DNA of 64,000 bases, taken from positions 5,620,235-5,684,234 of the forward strand of contig RQOL01000861.1 in NCBI GenBank assembly GCA_013076295.1. The letters are read 5' to 3'. The notes beneath the pieces are model-generated. The model did no database searches. It saw only the letters and a list, made by a program, of their open reading frames with translations, and was not told the DNA's origin. This DNA is from Sanderia malayensis (taxonomy: Eukaryota > Cnidaria > Scyphozoa > Semaeostomeae > Pelagiidae). The position numbers and the translations under genes were made by a program. Below, in pieces: positions 21,601 through 34,539 of the stretch; the first letter of the stretch is position 1, and each line of letters starts with the position of its first letter.

Positions 21601-24600
21601 TAAAACGTGCTGAAATACGCGATTATTCACTTATTTTCAGTGATATTAACATTCATTCCAGCAAACTATACCTGAGTCCTGGTAACTACATCTAAAGCTA
21701 ATTGAAAACACTTAGTTACTTTTTTAGTGATATTAACATTCCTTACCACAGTTTTGACATTAATCCACGTAATTACAGCTAAAACTAAGTAAATTAAAAC
21801 ATTCATTCCCACGATTTACACTAATGAAAGTAAGCATTGATTCCCACAATTTAATCCAATGAAAATCAACATTTATTCCCAGAATTTACAGTAAAGAAAA
21901 TTAACATTCATTCCACAATTCACCCTAATAAACATTAATATTCATTCCCTCAATTCACACTGAAGAACGTTAACATTCATTCCCACAATTTACCCTAATG
22001 AGAAGTAACATTCATTTCAACAATCTACGCATAAATCCACATCAATACAACTAAAACCTAAAGAAAACACGTTTAGTTACTTTTTCTGTGATATTAACAT
22101 TCAATCCCACAATTTACACAAATAAGGTAAATTCATCCAAAGCTAATGAACATTTAACATTCATGCTCACAATTTACAATAATGAAAATTCATCCTCATT
22201 CCCACGATTTACGCTAAAGAAAATTAACACTCATTCCCACAATCTAGACATGAAACCATTTTAATACAACTAAAACTTAGGGAAAACACTTTTAGTTACT
22301 TTTTTAGTTATATTAAAATTCATTCCCATAATTTACACACATATCAAGGTAAATACAATCAAAACTAATGAACATAAAACAATCATTTCCACAATTTATA
22401 CTAATGAAAATTAACATTCATTCCCACAATTAAGACCGATGAAACCTAACAATCTTTCTCACAATTTACACATGAATCCACGCAAATATATCTAAAACTA
22501 AAAAATTTTTAACATTCATTCCCATAATTTACACATGACTCTGCTCTAATACATGTAAAATGTAGTGAAATACACGATTTTTCAGTCTTTTCCAGTGTTA
22601 TTAACATTCCTTCCCAGAACTGTAACATAAATCCACGTAAGTACATCCAAAACTAACGAACATATAACTTTCATTCCCACAATTTACACTAAAGAAAGTT
22701 AATATTGATTCCCACACTTTAGGGTGATGAAAATTAATATTCATTTCCACAATGTAGACCGATTAAAAATATCATTGATTCCCACAATATATACTAGAGA
22801 AAATTAACACTGACTTCCACAATTCACACTTATGAAAAGCTACATTAATTCCCTCAACTCATCCTAAAGCAAATTAACTTTGATTCCCACAATGCACACT
22901 AATGCTAATTATCATTCATTCCCACAATTTAGACCGATGAAAATTAAATTTCACTCCCACAATTTACACATGATTTTACGTTAATAAATCTAAAATGTAG
23001 TGAAATGCAAAATTATTCATTTATTGCATTCATTCCAACAGTTTACACTAAAAAAAAATAACATTTATTCCTACAACTTACACTAATGAAAGTTAACAAT
23101 CATTCCCAGAATTTTAACATAAAACAATGTAGGTACATCCAAAACTAATGAACATATAACAGTAATTCCAACAATTTACACTAACGAAAATTAACATTCT
23201 TTCCCACACTTTAGTTTGATGAAAAATAACAGTGATTCCCGAAATTTACACATAAATCCTGGTAAATGCATCTAAAGCTAATTAAAAACACTTTCAGTTA
23301 CTTTTTTCAGTGATATTAGCATTCCTTGCCACAATTTTCACATGAATCCACGTAAATACAACTAAAACAAAGTAAATTAAAACATTAATTCCCTCAACTT
23401 ACACATGAATCCACGTTAATATATCCAAAACTAATGAATATATAACATTCATTCCAACAATATATACTAATGAAAATTATCATTCATTCCCACAATTAAA
23501 ACTGATGAAACTTAACATTCATTCCCGCATCTTACACATGGATCCTGGTAAATGCATCTAGAGCTAATTGAAAACACTTTTAGTTACTTTTTCAGTGACA
23601 TTAACAATCCTTACCACACTTTTGATATGAATTCACGTAATTAAAGCTAAAACTATGTAATTCAAAAAAGTGATACCTACAATTTACACTAAAGAAGATT
23701 AACATTTATTCTCACAATTTGAACCGATGAAAATTAACATTTATTCCCACAATTTACACTAAAGAAAATTAACATTGACTCCCACAATTTAGTGCCATTC
23801 GAATTAACATTTATTCCCCAGTTTACATTAAAGAAAAATAACAGTAATTTCCGCAATTAAGCGTAATGAAAATTAACGTTCATTCCTACAATTCACACTA
23901 GAAATAAATTAACATTGATTCCCACGATTCACATTTATGAAAATTAAAATTCATTCCCACAATTTACACATGAATCCACATTAATACATCTAAAACTAAA
24001 TAAAAACTACTTTAGTTACTTGTTTAGTGATAATAACATTCATTCCCGCAATGTACACCTGAATCCTGGTAAATATATCTAAAGCTGATTACAAACACGT
24101 TTAGTTACTCTTTCAGTGATATTAACATTTATTCCCACAATTTATACATTTATCAAGGTAAATACTTGCAAAACTAAAGAACATCTAAGATTCATTCCCA
24201 CGCTTTACACAAATGAAAATTAACATTCATTCCCAAAATTAAGACTGATGAATATTAAAATTCACTCCCACAATTTACACATGAATATACGGTAATACAT
24301 CTAAAACGTAGGGGAAACACTTTTAGTTACCTTTTTAGTGATAATAACATTCATTCCCTCAAATTACACATGAACCGACATAAAAACATCTAAAGCGTAT
24401 GGAAAACGTATTTAGTTAGTTTTTAAGTGATAATAACATTCATTCCCACAACTTACACATGATTTTACGTTAATACATTTAAAACGTAGTTAAATGTAAA
24501 ACTATTCATTCATTTTCAGTGATCTTAACATTCATTCCTACAATTTTAACATACATCCACGTAAGTGCATCCAAAACTAATGAGCATATAACATTCATTC

Positions 24601-25268
24601 CAACAATTTACCCTAAAAAAATTAACATTTTTTCCTACAACTTACACTAATGAAAATTAATATTCATTCCCAAAGTTTACACATGAATCCACGTTAATAC
24701 ACCTAAAACTCAGGGGAAATACTTTTAGTTAATGTTTTAGTGATAATAACAATTTCTTTCACAATTTACACATGAATCCACGTTAATATACCTAGATCTA
24801 GGGGAATTATAACATTCATTCCCACATTTTACACTTGATTCTACGCTAATACAACTAAATGCCAGTAAAATGTACGATTATTCACTTATTTTCAGTGTTA
24901 TTAACATTCATTCCCACAATTTTAACATAAATCCACGTAAGTACATCCAAAACAAATGAACATATAACATTCATTCCAAGAATTTAGCCTAAAAAAATTA
25001 ATATTCATTCCCACAAGTTACAGTAATGGAAATTAACATTCATTCCCACAATTTACACTAATCAAGATAAGCATTGATTCCAGAATTTAGTTCGATGAAA
25101 AGTAACATTTATTCCCACAACTTACAGTAAATAAAATTAACATTGATTCCAGAATTCACAGTAATGAACATATTACATTTATTCCCACAAATTACGCAAT
25201 TAACATTCATTACCACAAATTAGACTGATAAAAATTAACATTCATTCCCACAATTTACATATGAATCC
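21601..25268 (+). repeat. Satellite field, third block
   Basis: Mixed 35-, ~63- and ~90-bp monomers, all with the TTCATTCCCACAATTTACAC head oriented along the plus strand. ORFs in it are short and incidental. Confidence 0.9.
22720..23566 (+). repeat. Duplicate of satellite segment 16480-17330
   Basis: A long run of monomers with the same variants in the same order as 16480-17330 (for example AATGTAGACCGATTAAAAAT and CACATGGATCCTGGTAAATG), at an offset of about 6,236 bp. The Harbinger and the LINE tail lie between the two copies. Confidence 0.85.
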
Positions 25269-25269
25269 A

Positions 25270-25498
25270 TGTTGATACATCTAGATATTAAAAAAAGTAA
25301 ACTTAAGCTTAAAAAAAACTTTTTAAATGTAATATAAACATAAAATTTTATAATAATAATTTTGTCACTTTTTGGTAAATGTAAATGTAGTTATAGATAT
25401 TTATTGCCAATTGGCCACACTAATATATTAACCTAGACTTGTGCGTAATAACCTAATTGTAGGTTGATGTACAGTAATTTGTAGATAGATAGATAGAT
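25270..25498. other. Non-satellite insert with GATA tail
   Basis: About 230 bp of unrelated AT-rich sequence ending in four tandem TAGA units. It interrupts the satellite motif at CATCTAGA and CTAAAAC. A microsatellite tail next to a truncated body is common for LINE or SINE 3' ends, but I find no coding trace. Confidence 0.5.
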
Positions 25499-25781
25499 CT
25501 AAAACTTATGGAAAATATGTTTAGTTAATGTTTTAGTGATAGTAACATTTTCTTTCACAATTTACACATGAATCCACGTTAATATATCTAGAGGTAGGGA
25601 AATTATAACATTCATTCCCACAATTTACACATGATTCTACGTTAATACATCTAAAGGCAGTGAAATGTACGAGTATTCACTTCTTTCCAGTGTCATTAAC
25701 CCTCATTTCCACAATATTAATATAAATCCACGTAAGTACATCCAAAACAAATAAACATAGAACATTAATCTCAACTTCTTA
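25499..25781 (+). repeat. Satellite between two inserts
   Basis: A few monomers of the same family, ending at the TTA target duplication of the next MITE. Confidence 0.85.
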
Positions 25782-26459
25782 AGGCCTGGTTACACTGTAG
25801 ATAATGAATTAGATATTCCTCCAGACATACCACAAATAACCTGTCTGATAGATATCTTCGTGTGTAACATAACGCAAGATATCTAAATTCCAATTAGCGG
25901 CAAGAAGCAAACTGTCAAATCGTGCTGTGAAATCTTGATGAATAAAATCAAAACTTTTTGATTTTATTCATCAAGATTTTCCCGGCATGATGTGTCAAAT
26001 CGCGAGACAAACAAACACCGACTGTCTCGCGTTGTATTCCTTGGCAATTTTGGAAGCGAAAAGCATCGTAAACGGTACATAATTGATTTTGAACAATAAA
26101 ATGGACGCACAGAGTAAATTCACAAACTATGTCGGTGAAAATGGAAGCTGATAATGTTTTTGACATGAATTTATCTTATTAGAACATGAAATTCTGTACA
26201 ACTTGAGGAATGGCACACCCCACAAAAAGTGACTGAAGAAATGTATGAAATGTATGATAAGATGTTTTCGATATTCTTTTACGTAAATACCTCACGGTTT
26301 GCCACTTTCCTCGCTGGTTATAGTTGAGTCATGATGCTTTAACTGTATTATCTAAATTATTATCTAAATGGCGCGTATACACTATAAGATAATCCTTTCC
26401 GTTTTTAGCGTTTCTAAATTGGGAATATCTAATTCATTATCTACAGTGTAACCAGGCCT
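25782..26459. mobile_element. TTA-flanked MITE (678 bp)
   Basis: The ends are inverted repeats of about 38 bp, starting AGGCCTGGTTACACTGTAGA on each strand. TTA stands on both sides (25779-25781 and 26460-26462). The size, 3-bp TWA target and lack of transposase fit a non-autonomous PIF/Harbinger-type element. Its ends differ from those of the autonomous Harbinger here, so that copy is not the obvious source of its transposase. Confidence 0.88.
25930..25979. repeat. Perfect 24-bp-arm hairpin in the MITE
   Basis: The left arm 25930-25953 and right arm 25956-25979 are exact reverse complements around a 2-nt centre. The arm begins AAATCTTGATGAATAAAATC. The RNA would form a long stem. Confidence 0.9.
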
Positions 26460-28392
26460 TTACACTACAACAATTAACATTCATTCCCACAATTCACACT
26501 AATGAAAATTAGCATTCATTCCAACAATTTACACATAAATCCACTTTACTACAACTAGAATTTAAGGAAAACACTTTTCGTTACCTTTTTAGTGATATTA
26601 ACAATTATTCCCACAATTTATACATGATTTTATGTTAATACATCTAAAACGTAGTGAAATGCAAAATTATTCACTTTTTTCAGTGATCTTAACATTCATT
26701 CCTACAACTTTAACATACATCCACGTAAGTACATCCAAAACTAATAAACATATAACCTTCCTTCCAACAATTTACATTAAAAACAATTAACATTCATTCC
26801 CACATCTCTCACTAATGAAAATTAACATTCATTCCCACAAGTTACACATAAATCTGGTTTCATAGAACTAAAACTTTAGGAAAAAACGTTTTGTTACTTT
26901 TTCAGTGATATTAACAATTATTCCCACAATTTACACATATATCAAAGTAAATACATGCAAAACTAAAGAACATATAAGATTCATTCCCACACTTTACACT
27001 AATGAAAATTAACGTTCACTCCTACAATTAAGACTAAAGAAAAATAAAATTCACTCCCACAATTTACACTTGAGTCCACGTTAATAGATCTAAAACTTAG
27101 GGAAAACACTTTTAGCTTCTTATTATTGATATTAGCATTCACTCCGACAATTTATACATGAATCCACTTAATATATCTAAAACCTAGCGAATTATAATAT
27201 TTATTCCCGCATTTTACATACAATTCTATGCTAATACATCTAAAACGTAGTGAAATACACAATTATTTACACATTTTCAATGATATTAACATTCATTCCC
27301 ACAATTTACACTAAAAAAATCAACATTGATTCCTATAATTCACGTTCATAAAAATTAACATTGATTCCCACAATTGACACTAAAGAAAATTAACATTGAT
27401 TTCCACGAAGCACACTAAAGAAAATTAACATTCATTCCAAAAATTTACACATGAATCCACGTTAATACATCTGATACTTAGGGAAAACACTTTCAGGAAT
27501 TTCTTAAGTGATATTAACATTCATTCCCACAATTTACTCAAAAATCTACGTTAATAAATCTAAAACTAAGTAATCTATGACATTCATTGCCAAAACTTAC
27601 ACATGATTCTACGCTCATACATCTAAAAGGCAGTGAAATATACGATTATTCATTTATTTTCAGTTTTATTAACATTCATTTCCACAAAATTATTATAAAT
27701 CCACGTAGGTACATCCAAAACTAATGAATATATAACATTCATTCCAACTTTTTACAGTAAAACAATTAAAACTCATTGCCACAATTCACACTAATGAAAA
27801 TTAACATTCATTCCGGCAATTTACACATGAATCCACGTTGCTACATCTAAAACGTAGGGAAAACACTTTTAGCTATTTTTTATTGATAATAATATTCATT
27901 CTCAAGTTTTACACATGCATCCACGTCAATATATCTCAACTTAAGGAAATTATAACATTCAATTCCACAATTTACACATGATTCCACGTTAAGACATCTA
28001 AAACTTAAGGAAAAAACTTTTAGCTACTTTTTCAGTGACATTAACTTTAATTTCCACAATTTTGACAAACATCCACGTAAGTACATCCAAAACTAATGAA
28101 AATATAACATTCATCCCCACAATTTACACTAACGACAGTTAGCATTCATTCTGTCACTTTAGATTGATGAAAATTTACATTGATTCCGGCAATTTACACA
28201 TGAATCATGATAAATACATCTAAAGCTAATTAAAAGCACTTTCAGTTACTCTTTTTAGTGATAATAACATTCATTCCCACAATTTACACATGAAACCACG
28301 TTAATACATCTAAAACCTTGGGAAAGCACTTTTAGTTATTTTTTATTAATAATAACATTCATTCCGACAATTTATACATGAATCTCATTAAA
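26460..28392 (+). repeat. Satellite field, fourth block
   Basis: Same monomer classes and orientation. The last monomer is cut by the Penelope-like element. Confidence 0.9.
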
Positions 28393-28690
28393 TAGTAGAA
28401 TTAACACATTAAAAAGTAGACATGCTCTTCTATGACTCCGAGTTTCGTGCTTGCGCACTCGTCAGACAGACTATATCAATGAAAAAATATCCCAAATTAC
28501 AGTAGTACTTATTTAGAAGAGGTGCTAAATTTAAGACAAAAGAAACTATTGTTAATTATTTATTTAGCGTCCTATTGATCATTGGTTACTTAGTGTCCTA
28601 TTGTTCAATTAACTACTTGGTGTCCTATTGTTCATCAGATAAAACTTGTTTTCGTGCCGGCATTTCGATATCAGCTCAGATCTTTTGTTC
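28393..28690 (-). repeat. Left inverted terminal repeat of the Penelope-like unit
   Basis: Matches 29392-29691 in inverted orientation nearly base for base, starting TAGTAGAATTAACACATT. It includes the last ~25 codons of the endonuclease gene, three GTCCTATTG boxes (28565-28635) and a hammerhead motif. Confidence 0.9.
28429..28470 (-). ncRNA. Hammerhead ribozyme motif, left copy
   Basis: Read on the minus strand: stem I strand TCTGT, core CTGACGA, stem II GTGC with GCAA tetraloop and GCAC, core GAAA, a 2-bp stem III (CT/AG) with CGG loop, then TC and stem I strand ATAGA. All invariant core bases are present. Stem I pairs over 5 bp with one G-U. Cleavage is expected between 28434 and 28433 on this strand. 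A very short stem III is typical of hammerheads in Penelope-like elements and retrozymes. Confidence 0.8.
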
Positions 28691-29439
28691 AGTAGTAAGT
28701 CATTGTTTCCTTTAATAATGCGCAGTTTCTCAGTCAAACATAAGTCACACCGTTTTGAAATGTTGTTGTAGGCTTTGGCAGAGGTGATGATGGTCCATTG
28801 TATATTGTAGGCTTTGTTCATGTCTTTTTGTTCCCATATGTATTTGGAGAGTTCAGTGCTGTTGGCGTATTTTCGGTTCCGAAATGACTGTCTGTGTTGC
28901 GTAAACCGTTTCTTAAAAGTTCCTTCAGACAGGCCGATGTAGTCCCTCCCTGTCGTGTCTTCGTTGGTCGTGACGTGGGCGTTGTATATGATGCTTGAAG
29001 TGAGGCAGTTGTTGTTAAGTGGGCATTCTTCTTTCTTGTGGCAGTTGCATGTGTTGTCAGAGGTGGTGGTGGGGCTTTCGTTCGTTATTTTCTTGTTATG
29101 TTTGCTGATTATTGTTTCCATGTTTTCCGTGCAGCTGTAACTTAATTTCAGGTTGTTTTTGTTGAAAATTTTATGAAACTTATGATTCTTCGGGAAATGC
29201 TTTTGGATGAGTTTGAGGAAAGTTTTGCCGATGTTGGTCTGTACGTTCTTGTTGTAGGGGGGGTTGTACCAGATGATGTTCCGCTTTCTATTCTTCCTTG
29301 CTCGTGAGGCTGCAGGGTTGTTGTTGTTGTTGTTGCTGTTGTATGTCAAAGGCTGGTCGTATCCGCTGGATTTCAGGGCGAATGACTTACTACTGAACAA
29401 AAGATCTGAGCTGATATCGAAATGCCGACATGAAAACAA
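28609..29439 (-). pseudogene. Penelope-like GIY-YIG endonuclease domain (partial)
   Basis: The 276-codon frame is the C-terminal part of a Penelope-like protein. About residues 50-110 match the linker (IWYNPPYNKNVQTNIGKTF and the LKLSYSC end). Four cysteines (131, 133, 139, 145) form the zinc-binding-like CxC...C...C cluster. The endonuclease core has YIG at 167-169, R178, H182 and a likely catalytic E196 in NSTELSKYIW. The first GIY-type motif is altered (IIYNAHV at 150-156). Residues 1-25 are read from the antisense of the right inverted repeat, so the annotated ATG is artefactual and the true upstream coding part, including the RT, is gone. Confidence 0.82.
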
Positions 29440-29691
29440 GTTTTATCTGATGAACAATAGGACACCAAGTAGTTAATTGAACAATAGGACACTAAGTAAC
29501 CAATGATCAATAGGACGCTAAATAAATAATTAAAAATAGTTTCTTTTGTCTTAAATTTAGCACCTCTTCTAAATAAGTACTACTGTAATTTGGGATATCT
29601 TTTCATTGATATAGTCTGTCTGACGAGTGCGCAAGCACGAAACTCGGAGTCACAGAAGAGCATGTCTATTTTTAATGTGTTAATTCTACTA
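29392..29691 (+). repeat. Right inverted terminal repeat of the Penelope-like unit
   Basis: Inverted partner of 28393-28690, with the same C-terminal codons read on the plus strand, three CAATAGGAC boxes and a second hammerhead motif. Confidence 0.9.
29615..29656 (+). ncRNA. Hammerhead ribozyme motif, right copy
   Basis: The same architecture on the plus strand: TCTGT (29615-29619), CTGACGA (29620-29626), GTGC-GCAA-GCAC (29627-29638), GAAA (29639-29642), CT-CGG-AG (29643-29649), TC (29650-29651) and ACAGA (29652-29656). Stem I is fully Watson-Crick over 5 bp here, better than in the left copy. Cleavage is expected after 29651. Confidence 0.83.
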
Positions 29692-30659
29692 TATAATTGC
29701 TCTATACTTGCGTATATCGAGCACTATAGCCAGGATAGGCACGCTCTACTAGAGTTATATTAATCTACGTTAATATATCTAAAACTAAGGAAATTATAAT
29801 GTTTATTCCCACAATTTACACATGATTCTGAGCTAATACATCAAACTCGTAGTGAAGTACCCGATTTTTTACTTATTTTCAGTTATATTACTTTCATTCC
29901 CACAATTTTAAGAAAAATCGACGTAAGTACATCCAAAACTAAAGAACATATAGCATACATTTCCACAATTTCACTAATGAAAATGAAAATTCTTCCCCCT
30001 ACATTAGGCGGGTGAAAATTAACATTCATTCCAGTAATTTACACATGTATCCACGTTAATACATCCAAAACTAATGAACATTTAACATTCAATCCCACAA
30101 TTTACATTAATGAAAAATAACATTCGCTCCCATACTTTAGGGTGATGAAAATTGAGATCCATTTCCGCAATTTACACATGAATCCTGGTAAATATATCTA
30201 AAGCCAATTAAAAACACTTTTAGTTACTTTTTCTGTGATTTGACATTCCTTGCCATAATTTTGAGATGAATCCACGTAAATACAGTTAAAGCTAAGGAAA
30301 ATTAAAACATTCATTCTTACAATTTACACAAAATGAAAACATGAATTCCCACTTTTTTCAGTGATCCTAAGGTTCATTCCCACAGTTGAACAAACATAAA
30401 TCCACGTCAGTACATTCAAAACTAATGAACATGTAACATTCATTCCAACAATATAGACTAAAAAAATTAACATTTTTTCCTACAACTTACACTAATGAAA
30501 ATTAACATTCATTCAAACAATTTGACTGATGAAAAATAAAATTCCCTCCCACAATTCACAGTAGAGAAAATTAACATGGATTCCCACAATGCACACTAAT
30601 GAAAATTTACATTTATTCCCAATTTACATACATTGATTGATTCATTCCAATTTTACATA

Positions 30660-30805
30660 CATTGATTGCCATGATACGCAAAAGATATTGTAACATTCAT
30701 TCCGAAGATTGATAATCAACTGAAGATTGTCGCGAGTAGACGGCATGAAACTCTGAGTATTGAAAAATGCTGTAGTTTTTCTTTGTTTCTACTCTTCATG
30801 TGTAA
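30660..30805. other. Short non-satellite insert
   Basis: About 145 bp that interrupt the satellite, including GTCGCGAGTAGACGGCATGA. One satellite-like TAACATTCATTCC remains inside it (about 30692). I do not recognise it. Confidence 0.45.
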
Positions 30806-32329
30806 CATTCATTCCCATAATTTACACATGACCCTGCGCTAATTTATTTAAAACGTAGTGAAATACACGATTAATCATTCATTTTCAATGATATTAACTT
30901 TAATTCCCACAACTTTAAAATAAATCCACGTGAGTACATCCAAAACTAGCGAAAATAAAACTTTCACTCCCACAATTTACATTAATGAAAATTAACATTC
31001 ACTCCCACAATTTACTCCGATGAAATTTAATATTTATTCCCGCAATTCACACTAAAGAAAATTGACATTGATTACCACAATCCTACAACTCACGCTATGG
31101 AAACGTAAAATTCATTCCCACAAATTACTCATAAGTCTACGTAACTACAGCTAAACCTGATGAACATATGACATTCAATCCCACAATTAACACTAATGAA
31201 AATTGACATTCATTCCCACAATGTACACGGAGATACAGTTTAATACAACGAGAACTAAGGAAAAACACGTTTAGTTACTATTTCAGAGATCATAACATTC
31301 AATCCCACAATTTACACATATGTAAGGTAAATACATACAAAACAAATGAACATATATAATTCATTCCAACAATTTACACTAATAAAAATTGACATTCATG
31401 CCCGCACTTTAGGCTTGATAAAAATAAGCATTCATTTCCGCAATTTACATATGAATCCTGCTAAATACATGTAACACTAATTTAAAACACATTTTAGTTG
31501 AATTTTTCAGTGACACTAACATTCCTTACCACAATTTTCTTGTTAACATAAAACTAAGCAAATTAATACATTCATTCCCACAATCTACAGTAATGAGGAT
31601 TAACATTCATTCCCACAATTTAGACCCACGAAAAATAACATTTATTCCCGCAATTTACACTAAAAAAAATTACATCGATTCCCACAATTCAGACTAAGAA
31701 AAATTAACCTTCATTCCACAATTTACACATAAATCCACGTTAATAGATCTAAAATTTAGGGAAAACACTTTCAGCTACGTTTTAGTGATGATAACATTCA
31801 TTCCCACAATTTACACATGATTCTATGTTAATACATCTAAAACGTAGTGAAATACACGATCAGTCACTTATTTTCAGGGATATTAACAGTCATTCCGACA
31901 ATCTCGACCGTGAAAACAAAAATTCATTCCCAAAATTTACACAAATCTACGCAAATACAGTTAAAACTAATGAACATATAACATTCAAGCCCACAATTCA
32001 CACTAATGAAAATTAACATGAATTACGACAATTTACACACAATTCCACTTTAATACAATTAAAATTTAGGGAAAACACGTTTAATTACCTTTTCAGTGAT
32101 ATTAACATTATCTCCAGGTAAATAAATCTAAAACTTATGAAAACACTTCTAGTTACTTTTTCAGTGATGTTAACATTCATTCCCACAATTTACACACATA
32201 TCAAGGTAAATCCATCCAAAACTAAGGAACATATAACATACATTCCCACAATTTCACTAATGAAAATTAACATACATTAGGCTCATTAACATTAACAGTC
32301 ATTCCCGTAATTTACACATGTATCCACGT

Positions 32330-34060
32330 TAATATATCTAATTCTGAGGGAACTATATTATTTATTCCCACAATTTACACATGATTGGAAGCTAATACAT
32401 GACACATGTAGTGAAATACGCGATTATTCACTTATTTCCAGTGATATTAACCTTCATTCCCACAATTTTAACATACATCCACGTAAGTACATCCACAAAT
32501 AATAAACATATGACAATCATTCCAACAGTTTAAACCAAAAAAATTTAACTTTCAATCCTACAGTCTACACTAATGAAAATCAAAATTCATTCCAACAACT
32601 TAGACTGATGAAAACTAACATTCATACCCGCAATTTACACATGAATCCACGTTGATACATCTAAAACGTAGGTAAAGCACTTTTACATATTTTTATAGAT
32701 AATAACATTCATTCCAAAGATTTACACATACACATGAATCCACGTTAATATATCTAAAGCTAAGGAAATTTTTACATTCATTCCCAGAATTTACAGATGA
32801 TTCTACACTAACAAACCTCATACCTAGCGAAATACACGACTATTTACTTATTTTCAGGGATGCTAACATTCATTCACACAATTTCAACATAAATCCACGT
32901 AATTACATGAACAAATGAACATATAACATTCATTTCCACACTTTTCTCTAATGACAGTCAACATTCATTCCCAGACTTTAGACTGATGAAAATTTACTTT
33001 GATTCCCGCAATTTGCACATGATTCTACTCTAATACATCAAAATCGTACTGAAATACGCGATTATTCACTGATGTTCAGTGATATTACCTTTCATTCCCA
33101 GAATTTACACAAAATTAAGACAATCATTCCTACTTTTTTCAGTGATCTTAACATTCATTCCCACAGTCGTAACGAAAATCAACGCAAGCACATCCAAAAC
33201 TAATGAACATATAACATTCATTCCCACAAATTCACTTATGAAAATTAGCATTCCTTCCCGCACTTTATGATGATGAAAATTAACAGTCATTCCCATAAAT
33301 TACACATGTATCTTGGTAAATACATCCAAAGGGAATGGAAAAAATTTTTAGATGTTTCTTTGAGTCATATTTACACTCCTTACCAAAATTTACACATGAA
33401 TCAACGTAAAAACAGCTAAAACAAAGCAAACTAAACAATTCATTCCCACAATTAACACTAATGAAAATTAACATTCATTGTCACATTTTACACCAATGAA
33501 AATTCATCCTCATTCCCACAATTAAGACAAATGAAACTTAACATTCGTTCGCACAACTTAGACTGATGAAAACTGACATTCATTCCCGCAAATTACACAA
33601 AATCCTGGTAAATATATCTAATGCTAATTGAAAACGCATTTAGTTACTCTTTTCAGTGATATTAAATATCATTCTCACAATTCAAATTCATGAAAATTAA
33701 CATTCATTCCGACAATTCACACTAAAGAAAACTAACATTGATTCCCACAATGCACACTAAAGACAATTAACATTCATTTCCGCATTTTACACAGGAATCC
33801 TGGTAATACTTCTGAAGCTAATTGAAAACATTTTTAGTTACTCTTTTCAGCGATATCAAAACTCATTCCCATAATTCAAACTCATATTGAAAACAATTCA
33901 AAGTTCAATTGAAAATTAACATTCATTGCCACAATATGCACATGAATGTACGTTAATACATCTACAACTTAAAGAAAACACTTTTAGGAATTTTTTTAAG
34001 TGATATTAACATTTATTCCAACAATTTATTGGATTGTGGGAATCAATGTTAGTTTTCTTT
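32330..34060 (+). repeat. Segmental duplication inside the satellite, copy 1
   Basis: Monomer order and private variants match 38578-40310 at an offset of ~6,244 bp. The 33079-33474 region and 39323-39718 are so close that incidental ORFs of 63-64 codons are the same in both. Confidence 0.9.
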
Positions 34061-34510
34061 AGTGTGGCTTGTGGGAATGAATGTTAAGTTTCATTTGTCT
34101 TAATTGTGGGAATGAGGATGAATTTTCATTAGTGTAAATTGTGGGAGTGAATGTTAATTTTCACTAGTGAAAAATGTGGGGATGATTGTTATATGTTCAT
34201 TAGTTTGGGATGTATTTACCTTGAAATGTGTGTAAATTGTGGGAATGAATGTCAATATCACTGAAAAAGTAACTAAAAGTGTTTCTCTAGGTCTTAGATG
34301 TATTAACGTGGATTCACGGGTAAATTGTGGGAATGAATGTTAATTGTCTTTAGTGTGGATTGTGGGAATCAATGTTGGTTTTTTTTGTGTGATCTGTGGG
34401 AATGAATGTTAAGTTTCATTGGTCTTAATTGTGGGAATCAGGATGAATTTTCATTAGTGTAAATTATGGGAATGAATGTTACAATTTCTTTAGTTTTAGA
34501 TATATTATCT
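34025..34510 (-). repeat. Inverted satellite block, copy 1
   Basis: Here the monomers run on the minus strand (GTGTAAATTGTGGGAATGAA reads forward). The left switch occurs at ACAATTTATTGGATTGTGGG. The right switch is a perfect fold-back hairpin at 34463-34539. Confidence 0.9.
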
Positions 34511-34539
34511 AAAGAAATTGTAACATTCATTCCCATAAT
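34463..34539. repeat. Fold-back junction hairpin, copy 1
   Basis: Perfect 30-bp arms (34463-34492 and 34510-34539) around a 17-nt loop. The left arm starts ATTATGGGAATGAATGTTAC. It marks the point where satellite orientation flips back. Confidence 0.95.

Larger units (their letters stand above)
28393..29760. mobile_element. Penelope-like element unit with inverted terminal repeats
   Basis: About 300 bp at the left (28393-28690) recur inverted at the right (29392-29691), flanking a gene piece for a GIY-YIG endonuclease of Penelope type. Penelope-like elements are known for inverted or partly duplicated terminal repeats and for hammerhead ribozymes within them; both features are present here. 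The reverse transcriptase is missing. The right side continues about 70 bp past the repeat in non-satellite sequence before satellite resumes near 29760. I cannot define a target duplication. Confidence 0.82.

Noticed and set aside
28609..29439. The ATG at 29439 as a true start of the GIY-YIG gene
   Set aside because: The first ~25 codons are the antisense of the right inverted repeat, so the N-terminus is an artefact.
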